Source of the DNA: Pantoea sp. SOD02
GTDB lineage: Bacteria; Pseudomonadota; Gammaproteobacteria; Enterobacterales; Enterobacteriaceae
Assembly: GCF_024707505.1 (NCBI RefSeq)
Contig: NZ_CP102604.1
Coordinates: forward strand, 3,658,001-3,722,000
Direction of reading: 5' to 3'
Length of the DNA: 64,000 nt
The notes under the pieces are model-generated. The model was not told where the DNA came from and made no database searches. It was given only the letters and a program-made list of their open reading frames with translations. This document shows positions 46,669-58,181 of the stretch, one piece after another. A program made the position numbers and the translations under genes. Numbering within the stretch: the first letter of the stretch is position 1; each line of letters opens with the position of its first letter.

Positions 46669-49600
46669 CTAAAACTCAAACTGATAGAGCAGATCCAGTG
46701 CCTGATCGAGACCCGACACGGCTTCTAAATAGAGTTTGGGCATCAGGCGATAACGCAAGGTTAAGGTCGCCAGTGAATCAAATATGCCAACACCGTATTT
46801 TACTTGTAGACCCGGCAACACGTAACCACTCACCTGCACCTGCTGGCTATCGCCTACGCCAGCGGTATCAACCGCGAGATTACTGACACCGAAGGTCTCG
46901 CCGATTTTACCCACAACCTGACCACTTTGCGCAACCCCCAATCCAACAAGCGCTGAAGTTAATGCGTTGCTGTCGCCATCGCTGTTGAGTCCCTGACCAC
47001 GTAACAGGTAAGAAAGCGCTTCCTGCTGCGACATCGCCGGATCGGAGAACACTTCCACTTTCGGCTCATCCGCCAGGCCGGTTACGCGTAATCCGGCGGT
47101 GACATCGTCTTCGGTAGCCTCTGGATTACGGATCGCCTCGAGGTTGACGTAAGGCTGATCCGGCGGCCCAGCGAACTGCAGCTCACCTTTACGCACCACC
47201 AGATCCTGACCATACGCATGGAAGCGGCCGGATGGGATATTGATCTGGCCGTTTAAGCCCAGGCCATTTTTATCCTGCACCAGTTTGAGATCGCCATTCA
47301 GCTTGGCTTTCAGGCCAAACGCCGAAAGGCGCACATCATTACCGACGTGGATCACCAGATTGCTGTTAATCGGTATCGCGGCGGTTTTCGGCTGAATCGG
47401 CTTGAGATTTTGATCCAGCATCACCTCATCAGAAGAGACGCCGGTGGCGCTTTCCGGCACTTCCTGCACGGTGATGCGCGCCCACGGAATATCCACTCTG
47501 CCGTCGAGACTGAATGCGGCTGGTGTGGCCTCAAACACCAGATCCGGCGAGACATCCATGCGCACCATCGGCGGCACGGTGACGCGGATGCGGCTGCCTT
47601 GCGCTGCAACGCGCGCACGCCAGTTATCCAGCTGGCTCCAGTCGGCGTTACCGCTCAGGTTAAGATTGCCTTGCGCCGTCTGAATCATGCCGTTGAGCGT
47701 TGAGCTCATGCCGTTGAACACCATGTTGAGATTGGCGGCGGTGAGATCGACCGGCATAAAGCTGCCATCGACATCCACATCGCTCAGCCCCAACTGACCA
47801 AACACCTGCGGCTGCTGCAATGTGCCGCCAAGGCGCAGATTGCTGTTCAGATTGCCTTTGATTTTCTCGCCCTGCATCAGCGCCGGATTCAGCATCGCCA
47901 GCGAAATATTGCTGATGCCAATGTTGCCCGACAGCTGACGCTGGTTCTCCGGATCTGCGATCTGCACATTGCCGCTCAGCTGGCCGTTGTTGACGATATG
48001 GATCAGCCAGTCAAGCTGGGCGCGACCGTTACGCAGCGCGGCATTCAGGTTCAGCGTATCGAAGGCGATCGGCAAGGTGTTGCCCTGCACGTCCTGCTCC
48101 ACTTTCACGCCGCTGCCTTTCAGCGCGACGGTGCCGGTTGGCAGCGCGCCGTCGGCGGTCCAGTTGACGCGCGCATCACCGCTGAACACGCCGTTCAGTT
48201 TGGTGGCATCGGTGAGGAACGGTTTGATCATCGCCAAATCGAAGCGGTTGAGCACCACATGCGCATGTCCGCTGGCACCGGCTTCAATCGGTTCCGGTAC
48301 GCACAGCTGCGCGTTCGGATTCTGCCAGCAGTGCGGCCCAATGGTGGCGGTTTGCTTGCTGTTGAGGTAATCAATCGCCATCGCGCGCGTCAGTCGCCAT
48401 TCGCCTACCGGCGTGTCGAAACGCGTGTTGTTGAGATTGCCCTGCCAGCGTTCGGTTTTGCGATCAAAGCTGCCGTTCAGCGCCAGCTGACCGGAAACCG
48501 GTTCGCCCTGTACGTCGAGCTTCAGCTGATGCTGCTTTTCGTTGCCGTCAGCGTTCAGCGTCAGCAGATTCACTTTCAGCGCATCCTGCTGCAATTGTTC
48601 CACACGCAGTTGCAGCTTACCGGCGATCTGATCGCTGGATTTCACATCGCCCTGTAACGCCACACGACGGATTTGCAACTGCTGCCAGCGCAAACCGGTA
48701 GCGGTGAGATCGGCCAGCAGCTGCGGCGCCTGTAAAGTACCGCGCGCTTTGACTGTGCCTTTGGCGACGCCGCCCAGGCCCGGCAGCGCGTTATCCAGAT
48801 TTGGCGCATCAATGTTGGCATCAAGGTTAAGCGTGTCGCCCAGCTCGCCTTTCACGTCCAGATGGTTGCGGCCCAGCGCAATGTTAAGACCGGGCACTTT
48901 CCACTGGTTGTAGCTGTTGCCGGTCAAGGTACCTTTGGCGCTCACCGCGTTCTGTTTGACGTTCCCTTTCAGCTCCAGCTGCGGCACGCTGAGCTGCCAT
49001 GTTCCGCCGTACAGGCTGCCGCGCGTGGCAATTTTGCCATCCAGCTTCGCTGGCCAATCCGGATACTGTTTGGCGGTGTTGATGCCGGAGAGCGTCAATT
49101 CGCTGCGCCAGCTGATGGCTTTGCTCCAGTCCACCAGCGCCGTCAGATCGATATTGCCCTGCAGCGCCGCCACGCGCAGCTTATCGAGGTTGAACTGCTG
49201 CTCGTTGCCTTTGCCGTCCAGCGCAATAGTCGCGGGCGGCACGCCTTCGCCTTTCACTGCGGTGCGCAGCGACATCACGTAATCGGTGGCTTTGCCTTTG
49301 AACTGATAATCGAGATTATCCGCCTGATACTGCACCGCGCCGGTGAGCGGCCAACGCAGCTGCGGGCTGGTGAGTTTCAGCGCCAGCGGTAAACCGGCAA
49401 CCGCAAGTTGAGTGGTCGCATCCAGCTGCGCACGCACTGGACCGGAAAGATTCAGCCCAAGTTTCAGCTCATCACGCATCGCACCCGCGAGGTTCATTTT
49501 GATCTTCTCGCCCTTGATCGGGTCGAGATTGAGCGTGCCGTTAAGCGCGAAATTCACCGGCCAGTTATCGGCCAATGTTGCTTCACCGCTGGCGTTCACC

Positions 49601-50439
49601 TGCCCTTGCGGCGAATCGACATCGAAGGTTTCCAGCTGCAGATGGCGATCGGCGGTTTTGGCTTTTAACAACAGACGCGTGATTGATACGTCGGTATCGC
49701 CGGTAATGCGCAGCTGTTCACCCAGCAGCTCCTGCACGGTGATATCCAGCGGCAGCTGGAAGTCCGGCATGTCTGGTAACAGCGGCTTAGCGAACATGGC
49801 CTGCAACGTTTCTCCCAGCGGCTTTTCATCCGGCTGCGGCTGCTGCACTTTTGGCTGCACCACTTGCTCATCTACCACTTTGGCCGCTTTCGGCAGCGCA
49901 ATCAGCAGGCTTTGGATATGAGTTGGCGTCAGCGTCAGCGCGCGATCCTGCCACTGCAGTCCGGTGGTGAAATCGAGCAGGGAAATCGCCGTGTCATCAA
50001 CTTTAACGTTGATGTTGTGCAGCCCAACTTTGCTGAGCGTAATCGGATACGGCGTGCTGAGATTGGTGCTGCCGCTCTGCTCTTCCGGCGGCGGTGCGCT
50101 GGCCGGCGCCATTTTTTTGCTATCCACCACCACGCTGACATCCTGCAGCGCGATGTCATTCACACACACTGACGAATGCAGCAGGCAGTTGAGATTCAGC
50201 GCCAGATGAAAACGTCCGGCATCCACGCTGACGCCCGGCATTTCATACTTCACGCCGCTTAGCGTCAGGTCGCGCCAGCCACCTTCAATCTGTTTGATCG
50301 ACAAACCTGGCACCCAGCGATCGGCGCCTTTCAGCAGCAGATGCAAACCCGGCGTGGTGCCCACCAGAAACGCGATGCTGCCAAACAGCAGCACCAGAAA
50401 AATACCGATGCCAATCAGGACCTTTTTCCACAGCTTCAT
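46669..50439 (-). CDS. tamB: Translocation and assembly module subunit TamB
   Basis: A 1256-aa AsmA-like bridge protein (E. coli TamB 1259 aa). One N-terminal membrane anchor (~7-28), a long beta-rich periplasmic body, and a C-terminal DUF490 domain ending in Phe (LLYQFEF), which contacts TamA. It spans the periplasm and functions in outer-membrane protein assembly and phospholipid transport. The start overlaps the tamA stop by 4 bp. Confidence 0.97.
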   Translation of the reverse strand: MKLWKKVLIGIGIFLVLLFGSIAFLVGTTPGLHLLLKGADRWVPGLSIKQIEGGWRDLTLSGVKYEMPGVSVDAGRFHLALNLNCLLHSSVCVNDIALQDVSVVVDSKKMAPASAPPPEEQSGSTNLSTPYPITLSKVGLHNINVKVDDTAISLLDFTTGLQWQDRALTLTPTHIQSLLIALPKAAKVVDEQVVQPKVQQPQPDEKPLGETLQAMFAKPLLPDMPDFQLPLDITVQELLGEQLRITGDTDVSITRLLLKAKTADRHLQLETFDVDSPQGQVNASGEATLADNWPVNFALNGTLNLDPIKGEKIKMNLAGAMRDELKLGLNLSGPVRAQLDATTQLAVAGLPLALKLTSPQLRWPLTGAVQYQADNLDYQFKGKATDYVMSLRTAVKGEGVPPATIALDGKGNEQQFNLDKLRVAALQGNIDLTALVDWSKAISWRSELTLSGINTAKQYPDWPAKLDGKIATRGSLYGGTWQLSVPQLELKGNVKQNAVSAKGTLTGNSYNQWKVPGLNIALGRNHLDVKGELGDTLNLDANIDAPNLDNALPGLGGVAKGTVKARGTLQAPQLLADLTATGLRWQQLQIRRVALQGDVKSSDQIAGKLQLRVEQLQQDALKVNLLTLNADGNEKQHQLKLDVQGEPVSGQLALNGSFDRKTERWQGNLNNTRFDTPVGEWRLTRAMAIDYLNSKQTATIGPHCWQNPNAQLCVPEPIEAGASGHAHVVLNRFDLAMIKPFLTDATKLNGVFSGDARVNWTADGALPTGTVALKGSGVKVEQDVQGNTLPIAFDTLNLNAALRNGRAQLDWLIHIVNNGQLSGNVQIADPENQRQLSGNIGISNISLAMLNPALMQGEKIKGNLNSNLRLGGTLQQPQVFGQLGLSDVDVDGSFMPVDLTAANLNMVFNGMSSTLNGMIQTAQGNLNLSGNADWSQLDNWRARVAAQGSRIRVTVPPMVRMDVSPDLVFEATPAAFSLDGRVDIPWARITVQEVPESATGVSSDEVMLDQNLKPIQPKTAAIPINSNLVIHVGNDVRLSAFGLKAKLNGDLKLVQDKNGLGLNGQINIPSGRFHAYGQDLVVRKGELQFAGPPDQPYVNLEAIRNPEATEDDVTAGLRVTGLADEPKVEVFSDPAMSQQEALSYLLRGQGLNSDGDSNALTSALVGLGVAQSGQVVGKIGETFGVSNLAVDTAGVGDSQQVQVSGYVLPGLQVKYGVGIFDSLATLTLRYRLMPKLYLEAVSGLDQALDLLYQFEF

Positions 50440-52175
50440 AGTTCAGGCCCCAATCCTACATAAAATTGCAATCCATGCTCCTTGTCGTCGCCAATCGGCC
50501 GCGCGATATCAAACTTGATCGGCCCTACCGGAGATGACCAGCGCACGCCGAAGCCGGCGCCGGTTTTCAGGTTGCTCTGCTTGATGTCGTTGACCGCTTC
50601 ACCAGAATCGACGAACACCGCGCCCCACCATTTGCCGGTCACATTGTATTGATACTCAAGCGAGCCGGTAGCCATTTTCGAGGCGCCGGTTAGCTTGCCA
50701 TTGTCATCACGTGGCGATACGTCTTTGTATTTGTAACCGCGAATACTGCGATCACCACCGGCGAAGAAGCGCAGATCCGGCGGCACTTTGTCGAAGTCGT
50801 TGGTTTCAATCCAGCCAACATTGCCGCGCGCCACAAAGCGATGCTTATCGGCGAGCGTGCGAATCCAGACGTTTTGCGCCTGCAGGATGACGAAATCAAC
50901 GTCCGAACCCCATGTGGTATCCGACACGTCGACCGAGTAACGCTGCGAATCGCCCCACGTAGGCATCAAACCGCCGCGCGAACGGGTGCGGTTCAGGCTG
51001 ACGCCCGGATAGAGCAGCATGGTGGTGTTGGTGACGCTGGCCTGGGTAAAGTGATCGAGGCTCCAGCGCAGGTTGATCGCCTTCTGCCAGCCGCTGCTGC
51101 TGTCCCAATTACGCGACATCGCCAGCGTGGTGGTATCGGCTTTGGTGTCGTTGAGATCGGTGCGCTTCACGCCGCCGGAGAAGGTGTAATACTGCTCGAG
51201 CGGACTTTTCAGCAGCGGAACTTTGTAGCTGAGATCGAGCTGCTGCTCCGGCGCAGAGACGTAGGCGCTGGCGGCCAGGCTGTGGCCGCTGCTGTTAATC
51301 CACGGTTTTTTCCACGTGCCTTTAATGCGCGGCCCGACATCGGTGGAGTACCCGACGCCGGTTTCAATGGTGTTTTCCACGCGTGGCGATACCACCGCAT
51401 TCAGCGGCAGCACTTTGGTTTGACGGCCTTTATCAAATTCAGGCGCGACCACCACCGAGTTGAACCAGCCAGTTGCCGATAAGCGGCGGTTGAGTTCCGC
51501 CAGATCGCGCGAGCTGTAGTGATCGCCCTTTTTGAACGGCACCAGATTTTGCAGATAGGCTTCGTCGATTTGCGAGCCCTGGAAACCGACATCGCCAAAA
51601 CGGTAGCGCGGGCCGCTATCGTAATTGATGTCCCAGAAGGCTTCGCGTCGTTCGACTGAAACGCCAAGCTGGCTTTGCTTAAAGTCACCGTCGAAGTAAC
51701 CATTACGCAATGCCAGGCTGGAGAAGCCGTTTTTAAATTTGTCGTAGTCGCCGTGATTGAGCTGCGTACCGACTTTCGGCGTGCCCTGTTTGACCCAGGC
51801 TTGATAATCCTTGTCGGTGCGGGCTTCACCTTCAATCACGATGGTGCTGCCGCCGATCTTGACTGGTTCGCCGGGCTTAACGTGCGCGATCAATACCGGA
51901 CGACCACCTTGTGGCGGTGCCGGGCGCGATTCGAAATCGATCTCAGGTTCGTAATAACCCAGCGCACGCAGGCCTTCTTTGATCGCTTCTGCAACGCGCG
52001 CCTGGAAACGCCCGTCGTTCGACACCTCGTCAGTGCCGATAGTGGACAAGCGTGCCCTGACGTTCTTCTGTAAATCCCCGGTAAGACCGTCCAGTTGCAA
52101 GCGCACTTTGGCTGCCTCAACGGCAGGTGCAGCAAGCAACAGGCTGGCCAAACAATAAATATGAAATCGTGGCAC
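50436..52175 (-). CDS. tamA: Outer-membrane Omp85 protein TamA
   Basis: A 579-aa Omp85-family protein (E. coli 577). Signal peptide to ~21, three POTRA domains to ~265, and a 16-strand barrel with the lid-lock motif VRGY (here [12 protein letters not shown]). Ends in aromatic strand YVGLGPEL. Works with TamB. msrA, next to tamA in E. coli, is not present on the other side. Confidence 0.97.
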   Translation of the reverse strand: MPRFHIYCLASLLLAAPAVEAAKVRLQLDGLTGDLQKNVRARLSTIGTDEVSNDGRFQARVAEAIKEGLRALGYYEPEIDFESRPAPPQGGRPVLIAHVKPGEPVKIGGSTIVIEGEARTDKDYQAWVKQGTPKVGTQLNHGDYDKFKNGFSSLALRNGYFDGDFKQSQLGVSVERREAFWDINYDSGPRYRFGDVGFQGSQIDEAYLQNLVPFKKGDHYSSRDLAELNRRLSATGWFNSVVVAPEFDKGRQTKVLPLNAVVSPRVENTIETGVGYSTDVGPRIKGTWKKPWINSSGHSLAASAYVSAPEQQLDLSYKVPLLKSPLEQYYTFSGGVKRTDLNDTKADTTTLAMSRNWDSSSGWQKAINLRWSLDHFTQASVTNTTMLLYPGVSLNRTRSRGGLMPTWGDSQRYSVDVSDTTWGSDVDFVILQAQNVWIRTLADKHRFVARGNVGWIETNDFDKVPPDLRFFAGGDRSIRGYKYKDVSPRDDNGKLTGASKMATGSLEYQYNVTGKWWGAVFVDSGEAVNDIKQSNLKTGAGFGVRWSSPVGPIKFDIARPIGDDKEHGLQFYVGLGPEL

Positions 52176-52387
52176 ACGTACTCCTGTTAATAATGCCGGC
52201 CCCTATTCCGCAGGGGCGTTTATTCTCTGGAAGGGTATCATCACCGCGCGTGTACCCATCAGCATAGCCGCCTTTTTTCTGCCTATCGGCGTAAACCCAG
52301 CGACTAAGCCAAATTGTGACCTATTGTCGGTAAATGGAGGAAGCGATACAACTGCCACGCCATTCTTCTGCGCCTGACAGCCGCTCA

Positions 52388-52439
52388 CTCGGATTAATCC
52401 GAGCGCTTATCATGCCCCTATAGCGGCATGATAAGCGCT
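52388..52439. promoter_or_regulatory. Two adjoining palindromes in the tamA-ytfL gap
   Basis: CTCGGATTAATCCGAG (52388-52403) is a perfect 16-bp palindrome. It abuts a second repeat with 15-bp arms, AGCGCTTATCATGCC (52402-52416) and its complement (52425-52439), around an 8-nt loop. TATAAT with an extended TGC lies just downstream (52445-52450), so the second palindrome overlaps the -35 area of a likely ytfL promoter. Confidence 0.6.
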
Positions 52440-52627
52440 GCTGCTATAATCAGCGACCAGCAGGCCTCGCCTGCATCTTTTTCTGCCCCGACGTTAACCT
52501 TATCTTGTCGATATGGCGCAGACATTTTTGGCACGGATAGCCTGTTTGACTGGCAAGTACCGGACGTACGCCCACTCCCGCGCTGCCCAGGCCAAAAATG
52601 ACAAGTGATTAACCCAACGGATCTTTT
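52440..52627 (+). promoter_or_regulatory. Long structured leader of ytfL
   Basis: Between the probable promoter and ytfL there are 180 bp without an ORF. GCAGGC-CTC-GCCTGC followed by ATCTTTTT (52459-52480) could be an attenuator. Further down CATTTTTGGC (52523-52532) pairs perfectly with GCCAAAAATG (52591-52600), enclosing smaller stems such as GTAC-N5-GTAC. A leader RNA that controls ytfL is likely; class unknown. The rest of 52176-52387 shows only a GCCCC...GGGGC type stem near tamA. Confidence 0.5.
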
Positions 52628-53965
52628 ATGCTCGATAGCTTGCTTGTCATTCTTTTACTGATAGTCATCAGTTCATTTTTTTCCCTTTCGGAGATCTCGC
52701 TGGCAGCCGCCCGTAAGATCAAGCTGAAGCTGCTGGCTGACGAAGGCAACATCAATGCCCAGCGTGTACTGAAGATGCAGGAACAACCTGGCATGTTCTT
52801 CACCGTGGTGCAGATTGGCCTGAATGCCGTTGCCATCCTCGGCGGTATCGTCGGCGATGCCGCCTTCTCGCCCGCCTTTAATAGCCTATTCAGCCGCTTC
52901 GTGGCACCCGAATTGGCTGAACAGCTCAGCTTTATCTGCTCCTTCACCATCGTAACCAGCCTGTTTATTCTGTTTGCTGACCTGACGCCAAAACGCGTCG
53001 GCATGATTGCCCCGGAAGCGGTGGCGCTGCGCATCATCAACCCGATGCGCTTCTGCTTAGTGGTGCTGCGTCCGCTGGTGTGGTTGTTCAACGGCCTGGC
53101 GAACGTCTTCTTCCGCCTGTTCAAACTGCCGATGGTGCGGAAAGACGACATCACCTCAGACGATATTTATGCGGTGGTCGAAGCCGGTGCGTTGGCGGGT
53201 GTGCTGCGTAAGCAGGAACATGAGTTGATTGAGAACGTGTTTGAGCTGGAATCACGCACCGTGCCGTCATCGATGACCTCGCGCGAGAATGTGGTGTGGT
53301 TCGATTTACACGAAGATGAAACCACGCTGAAAACCAAAATTGCCCAGCATCCGCACTCCAAATTCATTGTCTGCGATGGTGATATCGACCACATCGTCGG
53401 TTATGTCGATTCCAAAGAGCTGCTGCTGCGTGTGTTGGGCAATCAAAGCCTGACGCTGAATAGCGGTGTGAATATTCGTTCTGCGCTGATTGTGCCGGAT
53501 ACGCTGACGCTCTCCGAAGCGCTGGAAAGCTTCAAAACCGCCGGTGAAGACTTCGCGGTGATCATGAACGAATACGCGCTGGTGGTCGGCATCATTACCC
53601 TGAATGACGTGATGACTACACTGATGGGCGATTTGGTGGGCCAGGGCCAGGAAGAGCAGATTGTCGCGCGTGATGAGAACTCATGGCTGGTGGAAGGCGG
53701 AACGCCAATTGATGACGTGATGCGTGTGCTGGATATCGATGATTTCCCGCAATCTGGCAACTACGAAACCATCGGCGGCTTCATGATGTACATGCTGCGC
53801 AAGATTCCGAAGCGTACCGACTTTGTGAAGTTTTCCGGCTACAAGTTTGAAGTGGTGGATATTGATAGTTACCGCATCGACCAGTTGCTGGTCACGCGTA
53901 TTGATGAACGCCCGCCGGTGCTGAATGTGACCAAAAATACGGTGGATGATACAGAATCACTGTAG
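52628..53965 (+). CDS. ytfL: CNNM/CorC-family polyamine exporter PaeA (YtfL)
   Basis: A 445-aa membrane protein: CNNM (DUF21) domain ~1-190 with hydrophobic segments (FFSLSEISLAAARK), a CBS pair ~215-335, and a C-terminal CorC_HlyC domain. E. coli YtfL/PaeA is reported to export putrescine and cadaverine. The TAG stop at 53963-53965 lies in the GTAGGG flank of a dispersed palindrome. Confidence 0.93.
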   Translation: MLDSLLVILLLIVISSFFSLSEISLAAARKIKLKLLADEGNINAQRVLKMQEQPGMFFTVVQIGLNAVAILGGIVGDAAFSPAFNSLFSRFVAPELAEQLSFICSFTIVTSLFILFADLTPKRVGMIAPEAVALRIINPMRFCLVVLRPLVWLFNGLANVFFRLFKLPMVRKDDITSDDIYAVVEAGALAGVLRKQEHELIENVFELESRTVPSSMTSRENVVWFDLHEDETTLKTKIAQHPHSKFIVCDGDIDHIVGYVDSKELLLRVLGNQSLTLNSGVNIRSALIVPDTLTLSEALESFKTAGEDFAVIMNEYALVVGIITLNDVMTTLMGDLVGQGQEEQIVARDENSWLVEGGTPIDDVMRVLDIDDFPQSGNYETIGGFMMYMLRKIPKRTDFVKFSGYKFEVVDIDSYRIDQLLVTRIDERPPVLNVTKNTVDDTESL

Positions 53966-53985
53966 GGTCGCCATTCATGGCGACC
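53966..53985. repeat. Dispersed palindrome adjoining ytfL stop
   Basis: GGTCGCCATTCATGGCGACC starts directly after the ytfL stop codon; the conserved GTAG flank of the repeat contains that stop. Confidence 0.85.
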
Positions 53986-54009
53986 AACCAACAACCGCAC
54001 AAAAAACTG

Positions 54010-54037
54010 AGGGCGCCATCGGCGCCCTTTCTTATGC
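54010..54037. terminator. Terminator ytfL / ytfK
   Basis: GAGGGCGCC-AT-CGGCGCCCT-TTCTT hairpin between the convergent ytfL and ytfK genes. Confidence 0.75.
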
Positions 54038-54041
54038 TTAC

Positions 54042-54248
54042 TTAGTTGTACTCGGCTTGCAGCCGCAGCACCTGGCGATTGATTTCTGACATCACGCTGA
54101 GATGCTGTTTATCTTTGACACGCGGCAACATCACTTTGCCTTTATCAAACTCGAACGCGCCCACATCCTTGATGTACAACCTTCCTCTAAATAGCGTTTT
54201 TACATATTTCGCAATTTGCAGCGGATTATAGCGCTGGAAGATCTTCAT
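54042..54248 (-). CDS. ytfK: DUF1107 protein YtfK (SpoT activator)
   Basis: A 68-aa protein nearly identical to E. coli YtfK (68 aa): [20 protein letters not shown] and [13 protein letters not shown]. In E. coli YtfK binds SpoT and tips it to (p)ppGpp synthesis under phosphate or fatty-acid starvation. The longest ORF adds 31 codons upstream; the family start at 54248 is used. Confidence 0.95.
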   Translation of the reverse strand: MKIFQRYNPLQIAKYVKTLFRGRLYIKDVGAFEFDKGKVMLPRVKDKQHLSVMSEINRQVLRLQAEYN

Positions 54249-54562
54249 GCTGTTTAACTCCTGAAAATGTTTAATACGCTCCGTCGTGACCAAATTTGGT
54301 ACGAACCCATGAAGCGCAAATGAGGCATAACTATAGAGCATCCTTTCTTACCAATGTTCCGAAAAGGTGAATTATTTACTGAATTGACACATCATTACAG
54401 AATACTCTGTTATCAGCCTCACGAAACCCAGTATAAACCTTCACTCATTATGGAATTGTGGCATAGGTTGCAAACCTGTTAACTCATTGCGACAGACGCA
54501 TCATCCATGCCTAATATTGCAGGAACATGAACAACTGGTCGGATCACCAAGGAGTTTGATAA
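54249..54562. promoter_or_regulatory. Divergent ytfK-ytfJ gap with a weak Pho-box-like site
   Basis: No ORF of note in 314 bp. On the minus strand CTGTAATGATGTGTCAAT (54383-54400) has two CTGTCAT-like repeats spaced near the 11-bp Pho-box period, though the second is offset by one base. E. coli ytfK is reported to be PhoB-activated, so this is a candidate. The ytfJ Shine-Dalgarno is AAGGAG before 54563. Confidence 0.35.
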
Positions 54563-55126
54563 ATGCGTTTGAGACACACTGTGATAGCACTGGCACTACT
54601 GCTGCCTGGCCTGGCTTCGGCACATGCATTCAAACTGGGTGAACGCGTGCCCGCTGTTGGCGTTAACGACAAAGGAGAGCTGGTTTATCAACAAGATGAA
54701 GATAAGTTTAGCTATAAATCCTGGAATAGCGCGCAGCTGAGCGGAAAAGTTCGCGTTATCCTGCACATTGCCGGTCGTTCTTCGGCGAAAGAGCAGAACG
54801 CGGCGTTAATTGAAGCCATCAAAGCCGCGCATCTGCCGCACGATCGTTATCAAACCACCACTATCGTCAATACCGATGATGCGATTCCTGGCACCGGCAT
54901 GTTTGTGCGCAGCAGCATTGAGAGCAATAAGCAGCAGTATCCGTGGTCGCAGTTTATCGTCGATAGCAACGGCAGCGCGCGTCAGGCATGGCAATTGGAG
55001 AAAGGGGGATCGGCGATTGTAGTGCTGGATAACACCGCACATGTGCGTTACGTCAAAGATGGTCCGCTGACGCAGGATGAAGTGCAGCAGGCGATGAAGT
55101 TAATTCATGAGTTGTTGCAGAAGTGA
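54563..55126 (+). CDS. ytfJ: YtfJ-family periplasmic protein
   Basis: A 187-aa exported protein (E. coli 184 aa) with signal peptide ALALLLPGLASA-HAF. Thioredoxin-like fold expected (VRVILHIAGRSSAKEQN, then YPWSQFIVDSNG), with no CXXC pair in the mature chain. Function unknown. Confidence 0.92.
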   Translation: MRLRHTVIALALLLPGLASAHAFKLGERVPAVGVNDKGELVYQQDEDKFSYKSWNSAQLSGKVRVILHIAGRSSAKEQNAALIEAIKAAHLPHDRYQTTTIVNTDDAIPGTGMFVRSSIESNKQQYPWSQFIVDSNGSARQAWQLEKGGSAIVVLDNTAHVRYVKDGPLTQDEVQQAMKLIHELLQK

Positions 55127-55131
55127 GTGAA

Positions 55132-55151
55132 GGTCGCCATAAATGGCGACC
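55132..55151. repeat. Dispersed palindrome between ytfJ and cysQ
   Basis: GGTCGCCATAAATGGCGACC followed by CTAC, in the 34-bp gap between the convergent ytfJ and cysQ genes, 5 bp after the ytfJ stop. Confidence 0.85.
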
Positions 55152-55160
55152 CTACAAATC

Positions 55161-55907
55161 TTAAAACAGTGATACGCGGAAACCAGGATTGAGGAACGAT
55201 TCGCGCGGGGCGTAATCGAGAGTTTTGCCCTGCCAATCGTGGACATGCGCGCCGGCGGCAATCGCCACCGCATGGCCTGCGCCGGTATCCCAGATGTTAG
55301 TTGGCCCGAAGCGCGGATAAAGCTGCGCGCTGCCTTCGGCCACCAGACAGAACTTCAGCGATGAGCCAATTGCGGTGGTTTGATGCTCGCCAAGCTGATG
55401 CAGATACTCCTGCAACTCGGTATCGCTATCAAAATGCGAACGGCTTACCACCACCAACGGTGGACGCGCTTCACGCGCGTGGATCTGCGTCTGATGGCCG
55501 TTTTCTTCTTTCCAGGCTTTACCTTCAGCAGCCGAATACATCACGCCCAGCACGGGCGCGTACACCACGCCCAACACTGGTTTGCCGTTTTCGATTAGCG
55601 CGATATTGACCGTGAACTCGCCGTTGCGCTTGATAAACTCTTTGGTGCCATCCAGCGGATCGACCAGCCAGTATTTCTGCCAGTGCTGACGGACGTCCCA
55701 GCTCGGTGGATCCTCTTCAGACAGCACCGGCACCTCCGGCGAAAGCGCCTTCAGGCCTTGCACAATAACGCGATGCGCCGCGAGATCGGCCGCGGTGACT
55801 GGAGAATCATCCGACTTGCGGGTCACATCAACCGGCTCTGCACCGTTATAAACCTGCATAATGGCATCGCCCGCATCACGCGCCAGCTGACAAATTTTAT
55901 CTAACAT
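55161..55907 (-). CDS. cysQ: 3'(2'),5'-bisphosphate nucleotidase CysQ
   Basis: A 248-aa inositol-monophosphatase-superfamily protein (E. coli CysQ 246 aa). Metal-binding motifs are [14 protein letters not shown] and [10 protein letters not shown]. It hydrolyses pAp to AMP in sulfate assimilation. Divergent from cpdB; the 293-bp gap (55908-56200) holds no other gene and no site I would assign with confidence. Confidence 0.97.
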   Translation of the reverse strand: MLDKICQLARDAGDAIMQVYNGAEPVDVTRKSDDSPVTAADLAAHRVIVQGLKALSPEVPVLSEEDPPSWDVRQHWQKYWLVDPLDGTKEFIKRNGEFTVNIALIENGKPVLGVVYAPVLGVMYSAAEGKAWKEENGHQTQIHAREARPPLVVVSRSHFDSDTELQEYLHQLGEHQTTAIGSSLKFCLVAEGSAQLYPRFGPTNIWDTGAGHAVAIAAGAHVHDWQGKTLDYAPRESFLNPGFRVSLF

Positions 55908-56200
55908 TCTTTACCTCTTTTCTGCTGATTCTGCCCGTCAGACACCAACCGCCAATCTGTTCTTATTTTAGCAGTTGTCATTCAACAGCCTGCGACTGCG
56001 CTGTCTGCTCCGGCAATCTATATGATTATCAATACCATAGTTCATCAGCGGCGGCTATGGCGGGATGCTGAATGCGCTTTTACCGCAGCCCGGCGGCAGA
56101 TATTGGATGAAAGTCCGAGCTTCATCACAAATTGAAATGATAATTCGTCATGGTTTTACATTATTTTGAGAGGCCCATTGGACCGAACAAGGAGCAAGCG

Positions 56201-58147
56201 ATGTTCAAAGCGAGCATGTCGTTATTGGCACTCTGTATTACTGCCGCCACGGTACAGGCTGCTACGGTGGATTTACGCATTCTGGAAACCACCGATCTGC
56301 ACAGCAATATGATGGATTTCGATTATTACAAAGATACGCCGACGGAGAAGTTCGGCCTGGTGCGCACCGCCACCTTAATTCAGCAGGCGCGCGCCGAAGC
56401 GAAGAACAGCGTGCTGGTCGATAACGGCGATATTATTCAGGGCAGTCCGCTGGGCGATTACATGGCGGCGAAAGGGCTGAAAACGGGCGAAGTACATCCG
56501 GTGTATAAAGCGATGAACACGCTGGATTACACGGTCGGAAACCTCGGTAATCATGAATTCAATTACGGCTTACCCTATCTGCAAAAAGCGCTGGCCGGCG
56601 CGCGTTTTCCTTACGTCAATGCCAACATTATCGACGAGAAAAGTGGAAAACCGCTGTTTACGCCCTACTTAATCAAAGAAACCACGGTAACAGACCGTGA
56701 CGGCAAGCCGCATACGCTGAAAATTGGTTACATCGGCTTCGTTCCGCCACAGATTATGGTGTGGGATCGCAACAATCTGCAGGGAAAAGTACGGGTTGAT
56801 GACATCACTGAAACAGCGAAGCGTTATGTGCCGGAAATGCGCGCAAAAGGTGCTGAAATAATCATCGCTATTCCGCATTCCGGTTTGAGCAGTGAACCCT
56901 ATCACGCCATGGCAGAAAATTCGGTTTACTACCTCAGCCAGGTTCCCGGCATCAACGCCATCATGTTCGGCCACGCTCACGCGGTGTTCCCGAGCAAAGA
57001 GTTTGCGGCAATTAAAGGCGCTGATATCGCCCAAGGCACGCTCAACGGTGTTCCGTCGGTGATGCCTGGCATGTGGGGCGATCATCTTGGTGTGGTCGAT
57101 CTGGTGCTGAATAATGAGGGCGGCAAATGGCAGGTCGCGCAGGGCAAAGCCGAAGCACGCCCAATTTATGACAGCGCAGCGAAAAAATCGCTGGCGGCTG
57201 AAGATGCCGATCTGGTGAAAGTGCTGGAGCAGGATCACCGCGCTACGCGCGAGTTTGTTGCCAAACCGATCGGTAAATCTGCCGACGTGATGTACAGCTA
57301 CCTGTCGCTAGTGCAGGACGATCCTACTGTGCAGATCGTTAACAACGCGCAGCGCGCTTACGTTGAGCATTTTATTCAGGGCGATCCTGATCTTGGTCGC
57401 TTGCCGGTGCTCTCCGCCGCCGCGCCGTTTAAAGCCGGTGGTCGTAAAAACGATCCCGCCAGCTATGTCGAAGTGGAAAAAGGTAATCTCACCTTCCGTA
57501 ACGCCGCCGATCTCTATCTCTATCCCAATACGCTGGTGGTGATGAAAGTCAGCGGCGCGCAGGTGAAGGAGTGGCTGGAGTGCTCAGCGGCGCAGTTTAA
57601 TCAAATCGATCCGCACAGCAGCAAACCGCAATCGCTGATTAACTGGGATTTCCGCACCTATAACTTCGATGTGATCGATGGCGTGCAGTATCAAATCGAT
57701 GTCACACAACCGGCGCGCTATGACGCGGAATGTACGCTAATCAACAAAGGGGCTTCGCGCATTAAGGATCTCAGCTGGCAAGGCAAGCCTATCGATCCTG
57801 ATGCCACTTTCCTGATTGCCACCAATAACTACCGCGCTTACGGCGGCAAGTTTGCCGGTACCGGCGATAAGTATGTTGCTTTCGCCTCACCAGATGAGAA
57901 CCGCTCGGTGGTTGCCGCCTATATCAGCAGCGAAACCAAAGCGCATGGCGAAGTGAAACCGCAGGCCGATCACAACTGGCGTTTAGCACCGATTAATAGC
58001 ACCACGCCGCTGGATATCCGTTTTGAAACCGCGCCTGGCGAAAAAGCGACGAAATTTATCGAGCAGCATGCCGATTACCCGATGAAAGCCGTGGGCAGCG
58101 ATGAGATAGGTTTTGCGCTGTGGCAGGTGGATTTGCAGAAGAAATGA
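56201..58147 (+). CDS. cpdB: 2',3'-cyclic-nucleotide phosphodiesterase/3'-nucleotidase CpdB
   Basis: A 648-aa periplasmic enzyme (E. coli 647 aa). Signal peptide to ~20 (ITAATVQAA), metallophosphatase motifs [32 protein letters not shown], and the C-terminal 5'-nucleotidase domain. It salvages extracellular nucleotides. The ATG follows AAGGAGC; the upstream ATG of the longest ORF is rejected on signal-peptide grounds. Confidence 0.97.
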   Translation: MFKASMSLLALCITAATVQAATVDLRILETTDLHSNMMDFDYYKDTPTEKFGLVRTATLIQQARAEAKNSVLVDNGDIIQGSPLGDYMAAKGLKTGEVHPVYKAMNTLDYTVGNLGNHEFNYGLPYLQKALAGARFPYVNANIIDEKSGKPLFTPYLIKETTVTDRDGKPHTLKIGYIGFVPPQIMVWDRNNLQGKVRVDDITETAKRYVPEMRAKGAEIIIAIPHSGLSSEPYHAMAENSVYYLSQVPGINAIMFGHAHAVFPSKEFAAIKGADIAQGTLNGVPSVMPGMWGDHLGVVDLVLNNEGGKWQVAQGKAEARPIYDSAAKKSLAAEDADLVKVLEQDHRATREFVAKPIGKSADVMYSYLSLVQDDPTVQIVNNAQRAYVEHFIQGDPDLGRLPVLSAAAPFKAGGRKNDPASYVEVEKGNLTFRNAADLYLYPNTLVVMKVSGAQVKEWLECSAAQFNQIDPHSSKPQSLINWDFRTYNFDVIDGVQYQIDVTQPARYDAECTLINKGASRIKDLSWQGKPIDPDATFLIATNNYRAYGGKFAGTGDKYVAFASPDENRSVVAAYISSETKAHGEVKPQADHNWRLAPINSTTPLDIRFETAPGEKATKFIEQHADYPMKAVGSDEIGFALWQVDLQKK

Positions 58148-58150
58148 CTA

Positions 58151-58178
58151 ATAAGGGCGGCGATTGCCGCCCTCTTGC
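58151..58178. terminator. Terminator cpdB / fklB
   Basis: AAGGGCGGC-GATT-GCCGCCCT hairpin in the 34-bp gap between the convergent cpdB and fklB genes. Confidence 0.7.
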
Positions 58179-58181
58179 TAC

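Noticed and set aside
56024..56040. Fur box upstream of cpdB
   Set aside because: Only one half (ATTATCA) matches; the other arm is poor.
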